From positions 802,439 through 866,438 of the forward strand of contig NZ_FQWD01000002.1 of NCBI RefSeq assembly GCF_900129565.1: a stretch of DNA of 64,000 bases, in the 5' to 3' direction. Origin of the DNA: Marisediminitalea aggregata. Its GTDB lineage: Bacteria; Pseudomonadota; Gammaproteobacteria; Enterobacterales; Alteromonadaceae. Positions 43,333 to 52,326 of the stretch are shown here, piece by piece. Both the position numbers and the translations under genes were made by a program. Position 1 is the stretch's first letter, and every line of letters starts with the position of its first letter. The notes under the pieces were generated by a model. The model was given only the letters and a program-made list of their open reading frames with translations. It was not told the origin of the DNA and searched no databases.

Positions 43333-43566
43333 TTAGGCTGGGCTTCTGAACTTCGCCGCATCAATGATTGACCACAGGTGGAAAATCGCACCTACCACCC
43401 ACATAAAAATAAGAATGATGGTGGCCGACAGCGCATAGCTGACCGCACAGATAATAAAGAACATCAACGCCGCCATAATACGGCCTTGAACTAATTGACC
43501 CAAACCTGGAATAAAGAAGCTACAAATTGCAGCGATAACGTTACCGCCTGAACCTTGACCAGCCAT
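43333..43566 (-). CDS. Small TM2-like membrane protein
   Basis: A 77-residue protein with a Gly-rich start and two or three hydrophobic helices. The stretch AAICSFFIPGLGQLVQGRIM has the PGLGQ turn typical of small TM2/DUF-type membrane proteins, and the ending HLWSIIDAAKFR resembles the WSIIDA motif of the same group. Function is unknown. It lies upstream of the DUF2959 lipoprotein gene on the same strand. Confidence 0.75.
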   Translation of the reverse strand: MAGQGSGGNVIAAICSFFIPGLGQLVQGRIMAALMFFIICAVSYALSATIILIFMWVVGAIFHLWSIIDAAKFRSPA

Positions 43567-43664
43567 GAAATTACCTCAAAACAAATACAATTTACACTGT
43601 AAACTAAATCAATTAGGGTTAAGTTACAACGATTTCGAATTTTGATTTGTAAGAGAAAATATCA

Positions 43665-44618
43665 GTGACCACCGTTCGCTATCATCAGGGCCATTTAGAC
43701 GTTGGCGACAACCACCATATGTATTACGAGTGTTCCGGCAACCCACAGGGCATTCCTGTGCTCATGCTGCATGGCGGTCCAGGCGCTGGATTGTCACCAG
43801 ATTACACTGACTTTTTCCCTTTGGATGCCTTCCATGTTATCGGCTTTGAGCAGCGAGGGTGTGGTCGTTCGACGCCGCATTTATCGCTCACCAACAATAC
43901 CACCCAACATTTGTTAGCCGACATTCGACGGTTAAGAGAACACCTGGGCATAAACAAATGGTTGCTGTTTGGCGGCAGTTGGGGCAGTACACTCGCTTTA
44001 CTGGCCGCGCTGGAAGAACCCGACACTATTAGTGGTTTGATTCTGAGAGGTATCTTCCTTGCCCGCCAACAGGACTTTGACTGGTTCTTAACCCCACAGG
44101 GCGGCGCCGCTCAAGTCTACCCGGATTTGTACCCGACTTACATCGAGGGCTGCCCTGAAGCGACGTCGGTAGAAGATATCCTGCAATATTACCGCAGCCA
44201 GTTTGCCGACCTTACGTCGGAGCAGGCTCAGCTCGCCGCAATTAAATGGTATAACTGGGAAGAGAGTATCGCACGGGTATATCCCGGCCCCGGTTACCCA
44301 ACAACGCTACCCGCCCACCCTACCGTGATGTCGCTGGCAGTGCTGGAATGGCATTACATTGCGCAGCAGTGCTTTATTCCTGAAAACGACATTCTGAATC
44401 GCGCCGGGGCGCTTGCGCATTTGCCGGGCATCATTATCCATGGGCGATGTGATACAATCTGCAAGCCGGAAAATGCAACCGCATTGCATGAGCGCTGGCC
44501 GCTGAGCCAGTTACATCTTATTGACGGTGCCGGGCACAGTAGCTCGGAGCCGGCCATAAAGCAGGCGTTAAAAAACGCAGTTCAACATTTCAGGACACTA
44601 TCACAAAACACGTTATGA
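43665..44618 (+). CDS. pip: Proline iminopeptidase (S33 family)
   Basis: A 317-residue alpha/beta hydrolase that removes N-terminal proline from peptides. The oxyanion region is [19 protein letters not shown], then [13 protein letters not shown], the nucleophile Ser in [15 protein letters not shown], and the catalytic Asp and His in [12 protein letters not shown] and [11 protein letters not shown]. The start is GTG at 43665, with AAGAGA ahead. It overlaps dtd by 4 bases (ATGA), an arrangement common in related genomes. Confidence 0.93.
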   Translation: MTTVRYHQGHLDVGDNHHMYYECSGNPQGIPVLMLHGGPGAGLSPDYTDFFPLDAFHVIGFEQRGCGRSTPHLSLTNNTTQHLLADIRRLREHLGINKWLLFGGSWGSTLALLAALEEPDTISGLILRGIFLARQQDFDWFLTPQGGAAQVYPDLYPTYIEGCPEATSVEDILQYYRSQFADLTSEQAQLAAIKWYNWEESIARVYPGPGYPTTLPAHPTVMSLAVLEWHYIAQQCFIPENDILNRAGALAHLPGIIIHGRCDTICKPENATALHERWPLSQLHLIDGAGHSSSEPAIKQALKNAVQHFRTLSQNTL

Positions 44619-45052
44619 TTGGATTAATTCAGCGCGTATCGGAGGCCAGTGTCACGGTAGACGCTACCACAATTGGCCGCATCGAACAGGGCATGTTGTT
44701 GCTGTTAGGCGTCGAAAAAGAAGACGGCCAGGCGCAAATCGACAAACTGGTAAAGAAAGTCAGTCAGTACCGTATGTTCAGTGATGAACAAGGGAAAATG
44801 AATCTGAATATTCAGCAAGCTGGCGGTTCTGTTCTGGTGGTTTCGCAATTTACCCTGGTGGCTGACACTCAAAAAGGAAACCGACCGGGCTTCTCCCGCG
44901 GCGCGTCACCGGAGGTTGGTAAAGCCTTGTACCTCCAATTTATTGAAGCCCTGAAGGCAACCGGGATACCAGTACAAACTGGCGAGTTCGGCGCCGATAT
45001 GAAGGTCCATTTAGTTAACGATGGGCCTGTCACCTTTCACTTTCAGGTATAG
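44615..45052 (+). CDS. dtd: D-aminoacyl-tRNA deacylase
   Basis: A 145-residue proofreading enzyme that removes D-amino acids from tRNA; E. coli Dtd has 145 residues. The active-site motif SQFTLVADT and the cross-subunit motif VNDGPVTF, together with the [10 protein letters not shown] opening, are typical. The usual Gly-cisPro motif is represented by GPVT. It is translationally coupled to pip upstream. Confidence 0.96.
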   Translation: MIGLIQRVSEASVTVDATTIGRIEQGMLLLLGVEKEDGQAQIDKLVKKVSQYRMFSDEQGKMNLNIQQAGGSVLVVSQFTLVADTQKGNRPGFSRGASPEVGKALYLQFIEALKATGIPVQTGEFGADMKVHLVNDGPVTFHFQV

Positions 45053-45145
45053 CCAAATCCATTCTATTCGTCTTATGTCGCTTGCTGTTAGTGAAGGCAT
45101 AGGATTTAATGTGTAACCCTGTGAGCAATACGAGACAACTTACTT

Positions 45146-46051
45146 GTGTTTAAAATCGTAACACCACAAAGCGACGAAGAGTTAGCCGCGTATTATCATT
45201 TTCGATGGCAATATCTGCGTCAACCCTGGAACTTTCCGCCTGGTTCGGAAAAAGACGAGTACGAGCAGGTCAGTGAGCACCGCGTAGTTGTCAACAACAA
45301 TGGGGATATCGTGGCTTGCGGTCGTGTTCACCTCAACACCGCGGAAGAGGCGCAAATACGCCACATCGCTGTCCACGGTGATTATCAGCGTCGAGGTCTA
45401 GGCCAACTTATTCTTAATGCACTGGAGGCCGTAGCCAGGGAGCTGGGCGCCATTCGTGCAGTCACCAACAGTCGCGAGATATCCATCGACTTCTTCAAGG
45501 CCTGTGGGTTTAAAATTGAACGTGAAGCCCCGAACGAGCTCGGCTTACTCAAGCGTCAGCAAATGGTCAAAAAGCTCGACGATTTCTCTTTACTGGTATT
45601 GCACCCTGATTGGTGTCAGGAATTGCAAAACACCTGGTCAGAAACCATCCCGATTACCGAACACATGGGCATTAAACTGCATCAGTATACCGGTAAAACC
45701 CTGGAAACCCGCGCCTCTCTGAATAAAAACATCAATATCCACGGCACTATGTTTGCAGGCAGTATTTTTTCGCTGGCCACCCTGACTGGCTGGGGAATGA
45801 TATTCTTACAGTTAAAAGAGCGCGGACTGAACGGCGATATTGTGTTGGGAGACGGCAATATCCATTACCATAAGCCCATTACCATGAAGCCTCGTGCCGT
45901 GTGTAACCTGGAACGATTGAAGGGCAAATTTACCCTGCTGGAAAAAGGCAAAAAGTGCAAGCTGGAGTTGGAAGTGGAAGTACTCGACGATACAACACCA
46001 GTGGCCGAGTTTCACGGTATCTACTGGGTGCTCCCCCCAACAGAAAAGTAG
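45146..46051 (+). CDS. YiiD-like bifunctional GNAT acetyltransferase / thioesterase-fold protein
   Basis: A 301-residue fusion. Residues about 1-145 are a GNAT N-acetyltransferase fold with the acetyl-CoA loop GDYQRRGLGQLILNALEAV. Residues about 155-300 form a hot-dog thioesterase-like domain (NKNINIHGTMFAGSIFSLAT, then HYHKPITMKP). The pair matches E. coli YiiD, reported to help initiate fatty acid synthesis, though this activity has not been shown for this branch. The start is GTG at 45146. In E. coli yiiD lies next to dtd too, which supports orthology. It ends before a bidirectional terminator shared with rpoH. Confidence 0.88.
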   Translation: MFKIVTPQSDEELAAYYHFRWQYLRQPWNFPPGSEKDEYEQVSEHRVVVNNNGDIVACGRVHLNTAEEAQIRHIAVHGDYQRRGLGQLILNALEAVARELGAIRAVTNSREISIDFFKACGFKIEREAPNELGLLKRQQMVKKLDDFSLLVLHPDWCQELQNTWSETIPITEHMGIKLHQYTGKTLETRASLNKNINIHGTMFAGSIFSLATLTGWGMIFLQLKERGLNGDIVLGDGNIHYHKPITMKPRAVCNLERLKGKFTLLEKGKKCKLELEVEVLDDTTPVAEFHGIYWVLPPTEK

Positions 46052-46070
46052 ACACGCTGATTCAGAAACA

Positions 46071-46098
46071 AAAAAACGCCTCGAATGAGGCGTTTTTT
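46071..46098. terminator. Bidirectional intrinsic terminator between yiiD-like gene and rpoH
   Basis: AAAAAACGCCTC and GAGGCGTTTTTT form a 12-bp stem with a GAAT loop. It lies between the convergent yiiD-like and rpoH genes, with A/T runs on both sides. Confidence 0.93.
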
Positions 46099-46118
46099 AA
46101 TGCTTGTTTGAAAACAGC

Positions 46119-46973
46119 TTAGGCGGCCATGGCAGCCTGGAGCTTTTTCATCGCGTTCTTTTCAATTTGACGAACGCGCTCTGCGGATACCTGATACTTG
46201 TCAGCCAGGTCCTGTAGCGTTGTTTTGTCGTCAGCTAGCCAACGGGTTTCAATGATGTGTTGGCTACGCTCATCCAACGTTTTGATCGCTGAGTATAAAC
46301 GTTTTGTTGCGTTAGCGTCCCAATCGTCACTGATTACCGTGGTTTCAACGTCAGCTGACTTGTCTTCCAGGTACTGTACCGGTGCAAAACTGCCGCTTTC
46401 ATCGTCATCGGCTGACAAATCAAATGCCTGGTCCTGCGAACTCATGCGCGCTTCCATCTGGAGCACTTCTTTGGTGCTAACACCCAGCTCGTCTGCTACC
46501 GTTTTCACTTCTTCGTGAGTAAACCAGCCCAAACGCTTCTTGGCTTTACGCAGATTGAAGAACAATTTGCGCTGTGCCTTTGTGGTAGCCACTTTCACAA
46601 TGCGCCAGTTCTTCAGTACGAACTCGTGGATTTCCGCTTTTATCCAGTGTACCGCAAAGGACACCAAGCGAACGCCTACAGAAGGGTCGAACCGCTTAAC
46701 TGCCTTCATTAATCCGATGTTACCTTCTTGAATCAGGTCAGCCTGAGGAAGGCCATAACCGGAATATGACTTGGCAATATGCACAACAAAACGTAAGTGA
46801 GACATAACGAGCTTACGTGCCGCGTCGATATCTTCGTCTTCACGCAAGCGCAGCGCCAGTGCACGCTCTTCTTCAGCAGACAGCATGTCGATTGAACTTA
46901 CGGCCTGAATGTAGCCTTCAATGCTACCGCTGTGAGGAACGGACAACGCCATTGTTTGCAAATTATTGCTCAT
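46119..46973 (-). CDS. rpoH: RpoH, heat-shock sigma factor sigma-32
   Basis: A 284-residue sigma-70-family factor, the same length as E. coli RpoH, that directs RNA polymerase to heat-shock promoters. Region 2 is [20 protein letters not shown] with [19 protein letters not shown], the RpoH box [10 protein letters not shown] follows, and region 4 is [20 protein letters not shown]. The ATG at 46973 has GAGG 5 bases ahead; a GTG two codons earlier falls inside that SD and is rejected. In E. coli rpoH follows ftsYEX directly; here two EAL-HDOD genes and acpH separate them. Confidence 0.97.
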   Translation of the reverse strand: MSNNLQTMALSVPHSGSIEGYIQAVSSIDMLSAEEERALALRLREDEDIDAARKLVMSHLRFVVHIAKSYSGYGLPQADLIQEGNIGLMKAVKRFDPSVGVRLVSFAVHWIKAEIHEFVLKNWRIVKVATTKAQRKLFFNLRKAKKRLGWFTHEEVKTVADELGVSTKEVLQMEARMSSQDQAFDLSADDDESGSFAPVQYLEDKSADVETTVISDDWDANATKRLYSAIKTLDERSQHIIETRWLADDKTTLQDLADKYQVSAERVRQIEKNAMKKLQAAMAA

Positions 46974-47239
46974 ATTCACCTCAAAAAATCCTTAGCACAC
47001 CAATATAACAAAAAAGTTAACTATGTGCGACGCCAAGACGATAACTCACCGACTTCGCAAACCCTGAATATAGGGTCATTAAATATATTATTCAAGACCG
47101 TCTTTATGAAAAAAAGTTCCCAAATGTGTCGAGAATTGAATAGCAATTCATCTTGATATAGGTATATTACAAAAAGTGAATAACAAACGATCAACAATAA
47201 CAAGTTGTTTGCGCTTAACTGCTGTATTTCGAGGTTTGA

Positions 47240-48463
47240 ATGTTTGCGTATGTAGCAAGGCAACCCATCGTCGACACCAATAAACAGCTCTACGCTTATG
47301 AACTTCTGTTCAGAGACGGCGAACGTAACTGTTTCCCCAATATATCGCCCGACGAAGCCACCTCCCGCATTTTAACCGAAAGCCACCTTAACGTTGGTAT
47401 CGATGAAGTAACCGGCGGCGCAATTGCGTTCATCAACTTTCATACCGATACCCTGCTGTTTCGCTTTCCAACCAGCCTAACCCCTGCTGACGTCGTTATC
47501 GAAATTACCGAAACGGTAACGGTTAGCGACCAATTAGTCGCCACCTGCAAACAATTTGCAGAACAAGGTTATGCGCTGGCTCTCGACGACTATGATATCG
47601 ACGAGAAATGGCTACCGTTACTGCCTTATATCAGTATAGTGAAGTTTGACGTTACGACCGTCACCGACGACCAAATCCGCACCTCAGTACCACTGCTGAA
47701 AGAAAACGGTATTAAGCTGGTTGCCGAGCGCATAGAAACGGCACAGCAATTTGAGTATTACCGAGGTTTAGGCTTTGATTACTTTCAGGGATACTTCTTT
47801 TCCAAGCCGCAAATACTCAAACACCGTCGCTTAAGCTCCAGTGAACTGAGCATGCTGGAGTTGCTAAAAGAGAGTACTAAACCTGAACTCGATATAGAGC
47901 TCATAAACCAGATACTCGAACGCGACGTGTCGTTGTCTTATTTACTGCTTCGTTTTATTAATAATCCGACGGTCAACAAGCGCAACGAAATAACCTCACT
48001 CAAACACGCGATGACCTTCATGGGTCAGGAGGAAGTGCGTAAATTTATTGCATTGCTTGCACTAGCAAATATGTCGGGTGACAATCCCACTGAGCTTCTT
48101 ACCATGAGCCTGGTTCGCGCCAAGTTTTGCGAGTCTATCCTGATTGCGCTCAAACAACGTGACGAAAGTAACGCCGGCTTTCTGACAGGCCTCTTGTCTT
48201 TGATTGACACGCTCATGCAGCAGGAAATGCGAACCTTAGTGGAGAAACTGCCTTTGCCAACCGATGCAAAAGCGGCGCTGTGCGGTTCCAGCAATACCCT
48301 TAAAGATTGCCTTTACCTTGTGAAAGCCTTCGAGCAGGGACAGTGGCCGGCCGTTAAAACACTGGGCACCCGTCTAAAGCTCAAACAGGTAGACTTACAC
48401 CGGTATTATACAGAAGCGCTGCAATGGGCAACAAGCATGTGCGAAAGTACTCCCAATCAGTGA
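47240..48463 (+). CDS. EAL-HDOD signalling protein, copy 1
   Basis: A 407-residue protein of the YuxH type. The EAL domain (1-195) keeps many c-di-GMP residues in altered form: YELLFRDG for the EAL motif, FINF, VIEITET, LALDDYDID, VKFDV, AERIE and FQGYFFSKP. The HDOD domain (about 200-400) has INQILERDVSLSYLLLRFIN and LKHAMTFMGQEEVRKFIALL, typical of HDOD without metal residues. Hydrolysis is uncertain; such proteins often act in c-di-GMP-linked control of motility or attachment. It forms a tandem pair with the gene at 48599. Confidence 0.9.
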   Translation: MFAYVARQPIVDTNKQLYAYELLFRDGERNCFPNISPDEATSRILTESHLNVGIDEVTGGAIAFINFHTDTLLFRFPTSLTPADVVIEITETVTVSDQLVATCKQFAEQGYALALDDYDIDEKWLPLLPYISIVKFDVTTVTDDQIRTSVPLLKENGIKLVAERIETAQQFEYYRGLGFDYFQGYFFSKPQILKHRRLSSSELSMLELLKESTKPELDIELINQILERDVSLSYLLLRFINNPTVNKRNEITSLKHAMTFMGQEEVRKFIALLALANMSGDNPTELLTMSLVRAKFCESILIALKQRDESNAGFLTGLLSLIDTLMQQEMRTLVEKLPLPTDAKAALCGSSNTLKDCLYLVKAFEQGQWPAVKTLGTRLKLKQVDLHRYYTEALQWATSMCESTPNQ

Positions 48464-48520
48464 TCGTAGCCTGCCAGAGCCGCGTATTTATATGCATTAA
48501 GTCTTAACAAAAGATGGACC

Positions 48521-48545
48521 AAACTTTAACCATCGGGTAAAGTTT
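48521..48545. promoter_or_regulatory. 8-bp inverted repeat upstream of the second EAL-HDOD gene
   Basis: AAACTTTA (48521-48528) and TAAAGTTT (48538-48545) are exact reverse complements over a 9-base spacer. They lie 54 bases ahead of the copy-2 start in the 135-base space between the paralogues. A regulator binding site is possible; the binder is unknown. Confidence 0.4.
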
Positions 48546-48598
48546 ACGGTAGGTCGCTTTGCGCAGACCCTGATGTACGATAAGGATAATGCTAATTA

Positions 48599-49840
48599 AT
48601 GTTTGCTTTTATAGCTCGCCAACCCATTTTAGATCGGGAAAAGGATGTCTTCGGTTACGAATTGCTTTTTCGTGACGGCAAGTCTGGCGCTTACCCATCT
48701 CACGATGCCGATAAAGCGCGTTATATTGCAGAGCATTTTCATACGTTAGGTTTGGACGATATTTGCGGAGAAAAAACCTCCTTTATCAATTTCCAAAGCG
48801 AAACGCTGATTTCAGGACTGCCTACCGCGTTAAACCCGGAAACCGTGGTTATTGAGCTGTCTGATTATCCTATGCAGCAAACCGCACTGGTTGATGCCTG
48901 CAAACACGTTAAGCAACTCGGATTTAAACTGGCAATCGATGACCCGGGCATGATCAGTGGCCAGCATTCCATTTTTCCGCTTATCGATATTCTGAAAGTC
49001 GACGTTACCAAAGCCAATTACAACATTATCGAGAAAAACATCCCTCGGTTCCTGGCTTCGCATATTCAACTGGTGGCAGAGAACGTAGATAACCATGACG
49101 ATTTCGTGGTGTGTCGGGATTTAGGTTTCGATTTCTTCCAAGGCTACTTTTTTGCGACCCCTGAGAAGAAGGTGCAGCGTCAGTTACCTGCGTCGAAAAT
49201 GAACCTGGTGGACTTAATGGGCGAGAGTGCGAGTTCACAGTTCAACCTGGATCGCATCAACCAAATCGTAGAACGCGATGCCGCTTTGTCATTTTTACTG
49301 CTGAAGTTCATTAACAACCCAACCGTTAATAAACGTTACAAGATCACCTCACTTCGTCACGCTTTAAATTACATGGGCGAAGTCGAAATTAAGAAGTTTA
49401 TTGCCCTGCTGTCACTGGCGAATCTGGGTGACGACAAGCCTCTGGAGCTACTTCACATGTCGCTGGTGCGCGCGAAGTTTTATGACTTGCTGGCACAAGA
49501 GCGCGGACTCAACTCGGATCCCCCCATTGGTTTTCTGATTGGGCTGTTTTCACTGCTGGATGCCTTGTTAGATCAGGAAATGCCTGACGTATTACGCCAG
49601 TTACCGTTAACCGATGAAGTGAACGATGCGTTGTTAGGTAAGTCAGCTGAGTTTAACCATTACAGCAAACTGGTTCGCGCCTTTGAGAGCGCGCTGTGGA
49701 TGAACGTTATTCGTGAGTCACGTGAACTGAATATAGACCAGAAGTACTTACATAGTCTGTATAACCAGGCCATTGTGTGGGGCAACGGCATCCGTCAGAC
49801 TATTTCGAACTATTTCCCCAAGAAAGTCGTTACTAAATAG
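48599..49840 (+). CDS. EAL-HDOD signalling protein, copy 2
   Basis: A 413-residue paralogue of the upstream gene with the same layout: EAL region 1-200 and HDOD region 205-405. Paired motifs are YELLFRDGKSG, FINFQSE, VVIELSD (the ITET motif has decayed), LAIDDPG, LKVDV, AENVD and FQGYFFATP. The EAL part is therefore less likely to be active than that of copy 1. The HDOD part is closely similar between copies (KFINNPTVNKRYKITSLRHA against RFINNPTVNKRNEITSLKHA). The duplication looks old, since the EAL halves have diverged. It has its own start region and no clear terminator. Confidence 0.9.
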   Translation: MFAFIARQPILDREKDVFGYELLFRDGKSGAYPSHDADKARYIAEHFHTLGLDDICGEKTSFINFQSETLISGLPTALNPETVVIELSDYPMQQTALVDACKHVKQLGFKLAIDDPGMISGQHSIFPLIDILKVDVTKANYNIIEKNIPRFLASHIQLVAENVDNHDDFVVCRDLGFDFFQGYFFATPEKKVQRQLPASKMNLVDLMGESASSQFNLDRINQIVERDAALSFLLLKFINNPTVNKRYKITSLRHALNYMGEVEIKKFIALLSLANLGDDKPLELLHMSLVRAKFYDLLAQERGLNSDPPIGFLIGLFSLLDALLDQEMPDVLRQLPLTDEVNDALLGKSAEFNHYSKLVRAFESALWMNVIRESRELNIDQKYLHSLYNQAIVWGNGIRQTISNYFPKKVVTK

Positions 49841-49950
49841 TCCCTGTTTCGAGTTCACTGAGCAGCGTCCTTGGGCGTTTTATGTGAATCGGAGCGCCTA
49901 CATCGTCTCTGTGTGTTAACATCGACCTGAATCGCGTACTTCCCGGTCAT

Positions 49951-49976
49951 CCCTGAATCGCGCAGCGATATCAGGG
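49951..49976. terminator. Hairpin overlapping the acpH stop
   Basis: CCCTGA...TCAGGG with a TCGC/GCGA inner stem (49951-49976) encloses the acpH stop codon. It can end transcripts from acpH or the convergent EAL-HDOD gene, but has no T-run. Confidence 0.35.
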
Positions 49977-50582
49977 ACCTAAAACCTCAACGGCAACGCC
50001 AGGTTCAGGGCCATTGTGCTGAATATACTGCAACAGATCGGGAAACAGGCTAAGAAACGCCGACTCGAAGGTGTCATAATGGCGTTCTACTTCCTCAATA
50101 CTGCCATGAAAATGGTGTTTGAATCGGATACGACTTGCAGTGCGCTCCAGCACTACATTTAGCTGTGCCATATCATCGTAACTATCCAGCCAACGGTCTG
50201 TCACCATACTGCTAACCATTCGCTGCATGGTAGCGGGCATGTCAGGCAGATTAGCCGACAGATTTGAATAGGCATGCTCAGTAAACTGCGACACGGGTGT
50301 GGCCAAAAAACGCTGCCAGTGCACCAACAGGAAGTGGTCAAAGCAAATATCCAGCAAGATACCGGCAAAGCGCCTGCGCTGTGTGCTGACCTGTTGCTTC
50401 GCAGCAATGACTGCAGGGTGGCTATCCGTAAACTTATCGACCAGCAGGTGATTAGTCACCCCTGCCTGTACAGATTCAGAAAAGGCCGTCACTTTTACGC
50501 CACGGCGAAAATCGCCTAACAGATTGCCAAAATACGAGTCGGCATGCGGTTGCGACAAAACCAAGTGAGCCAGATAGTTCAC
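49971..50582 (-). CDS. acpH: Acyl carrier protein phosphodiesterase
   Basis: A 203-residue DUF479 protein; E. coli AcpH (193 residues) removes the 4'-phosphopantetheine group from ACP. The opening MNYLAHLVLSQPHADSYFGN, then LLGDFRRGVK and the HD-like LLDICFDHFLLVHW are characteristic, with conserved Asp/His of the metal site visible. It lies 39 bases after ftsX on the same strand and could be read through from that operon. This linkage to ftsX is not the E. coli arrangement. Confidence 0.92.
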   Translation of the reverse strand: MNYLAHLVLSQPHADSYFGNLLGDFRRGVKVTAFSESVQAGVTNHLLVDKFTDSHPAVIAAKQQVSTQRRRFAGILLDICFDHFLLVHWQRFLATPVSQFTEHAYSNLSANLPDMPATMQRMVSSMVTDRWLDSYDDMAQLNVVLERTASRIRFKHHFHGSIEEVERHYDTFESAFLSLFPDLLQYIQHNGPEPGVAVEVLGP

Positions 50583-50621
50583 CTGGCTGCCCCTGCACGC
50601 AGGGCGGGCACAACCACAAGG

Positions 50622-51602
50622 TTATTTTGGTTCAATTTCTCGCACATGTCGTTGTACAGATATCAGTGAACCGACCAAGCCCAGCAACACAGACAACCCC
50701 AGCATGGTAAACAACGCCGTCCCGGTCAGCCCCGTGATTCGGAAGCTTTTGTCGTATAGCGCAGCAAATGCCTGAATACTGCTGTCCATCCACCACAAAA
50801 TCAGGATAACGGCCATCCAGGCAATGACCCCACCGAGCAGACCGTACCAAAACCCCGTGTACAGAAACGGGCGGTGAATAAAGCTGTCAGTCGCACCAAC
50901 CAGCTTCATTACCAGAATTTCATCGCGTTTATTTAAAATGTTCAGCCGGATGGTATTGCCAACTATGAGAATGACGGCAATAAACAGCAGCACACCGATA
51001 ATCGTAACCAGTTCCGTGGCAATATTCAGGAACCGATACAGGCGCTCCAGCCATTCTATATCCAGCTTGCCAATATCCACTTCGCGCTGCTGTTGTAACT
51101 TTTCCAGTAACAATCGCGCCGAGGTAGGGGCGACATGTTTTTCATTCGGCGTGACCAGAACCACATCTGGTAATGGGTTTGACTCCAGATACTTAACTGC
51201 ATCGCCCAGGCCAGACAGTTGCTGAAACTCAGCTAATGCATCGTCGGCGGGAATATACACCACGCGGTCAATTTCAGACCAGGTCTGCAGCCGCGTAAGC
51301 AGTTGCTGAGCACTGCCCGCGGAAGTGCCGGGCTTCAGAAACAAAGAAATCTCGGCAGCCTGTTCCCAGCCAGCACTGATTTTTTCGGTATTTTTAACCA
51401 GGATATACAACGTACTCGGTAACGTAATACTTAACCCCAATACGCCAATGGTCATTAGTGAGGCCGCCGGCTGACGCCACAACTCACCTAAGCTCCCCAG
51501 TGCCTGTCTGACATGATTAACGAAGAACATGACTATACGTTGCAGGATATTGATCTTACGCTCGCTAGCGCCCTGGCTACGGCCTTTAAACAAGATACTC
51601 AT
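50622..51602 (-). CDS. ftsX: FtsX, cell division ABC transporter permease-like protein
   Basis: A 326-residue membrane protein with four helices: one near residue 48-68 (SLMTIGVLGLSITLPSTLYI), a periplasmic domain of about 100 residues, then three in the C-terminal third (ITGLTGTALFTMLGLSVLLG is the last region). With FtsE it activates cell-wall amidases through EnvC at the septum. It overlaps ftsE by 4 bases (ATGA). The length matches E. coli (352) with a shorter cytoplasmic tail. Confidence 0.95.
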   Translation of the reverse strand: MSILFKGRSQGASERKINILQRIVMFFVNHVRQALGSLGELWRQPAASLMTIGVLGLSITLPSTLYILVKNTEKISAGWEQAAEISLFLKPGTSAGSAQQLLTRLQTWSEIDRVVYIPADDALAEFQQLSGLGDAVKYLESNPLPDVVLVTPNEKHVAPTSARLLLEKLQQQREVDIGKLDIEWLERLYRFLNIATELVTIIGVLLFIAVILIVGNTIRLNILNKRDEILVMKLVGATDSFIHRPFLYTGFWYGLLGGVIAWMAVILILWWMDSSIQAFAALYDKSFRITGLTGTALFTMLGLSVLLGLVGSLISVQRHVREIEPK

Positions 51603-52282
51603 AGCAAGTCCTCATCTTCGGTTAGGCCGTCGGTTATCATTTTGCCGTTTTTCAAGGTGAGCGTGCGATACTTCATTCGGGCGATAAGCCCCAGATCATG
51701 GGTGGCGATGAGCACAGATACACCGGCCTGATTGAAATCTTCGAACAACCGCACAATTTCCATCGACAGCTTGGGATCCAGGTTTCCGGTAGGCTCATCA
51801 GCCAGTAACAGCGGCGGCTTGTTTACCACTGCCCGGGCAATACCAACACGCTGTTGCTCACCACCAGACAGAGTAATGGGCAAATTACGCGCTTTGCTGC
51901 GAAGCCCCACCATTTCAAGCGCGGCATCGACACGCTTGCTGATTTCTTTGTGGGAGTAGCCTTCAATCACCAGTGGCAGGGCGACATTGTCGAATACGGT
52001 TTTTTCCATCAACAACTGGTGGCTCTGGAAAATCATCCCGATATCCCGTCGGATGTAGGCGATTTGACGGCGTTTGATCACGTTCAGGTCATGGCCATTG
52101 ATGAGCACTCGCCCCACGGTGGGACGCTCCATAATGCTAATCAGTTTGAGCAGCGTACTTTTACCGGCACCAGAATGACCGGTTAAGAAAGCCATTTCGC
52201 CCTGTGCTATGTGAAAATCCACTTTTGACAAGGCCCGTTGTCCACCGGGATACGTCTTGCTTACCTGCTCAAATCTGATCAT
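51599..52282 (-). CDS. ftsE: FtsE, cell division ATP-binding protein
   Basis: A 227-residue ABC ATPase. Walker [14 protein letters not shown], signature [17 protein letters not shown] and Walker [17 protein letters not shown] are intact. It partners with FtsX in septal peptidoglycan hydrolysis. It starts 44 bases after ftsY and overlaps ftsX, in the conserved ftsY-ftsE-ftsX order. Confidence 0.97.
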   Translation of the reverse strand: MIRFEQVSKTYPGGQRALSKVDFHIAQGEMAFLTGHSGAGKSTLLKLISIMERPTVGRVLINGHDLNVIKRRQIAYIRRDIGMIFQSHQLLMEKTVFDNVALPLVIEGYSHKEISKRVDAALEMVGLRSKARNLPITLSGGEQQRVGIARAVVNKPPLLLADEPTGNLDPKLSMEIVRLFEDFNQAGVSVLIATHDLGLIARMKYRTLTLKNGKMITDGLTEDEDLL

Positions 52283-52326
52283 CGTTGATCCTGACTGCTG
52301 ATTATTGTTGTTATTGTGCCTCGCGC

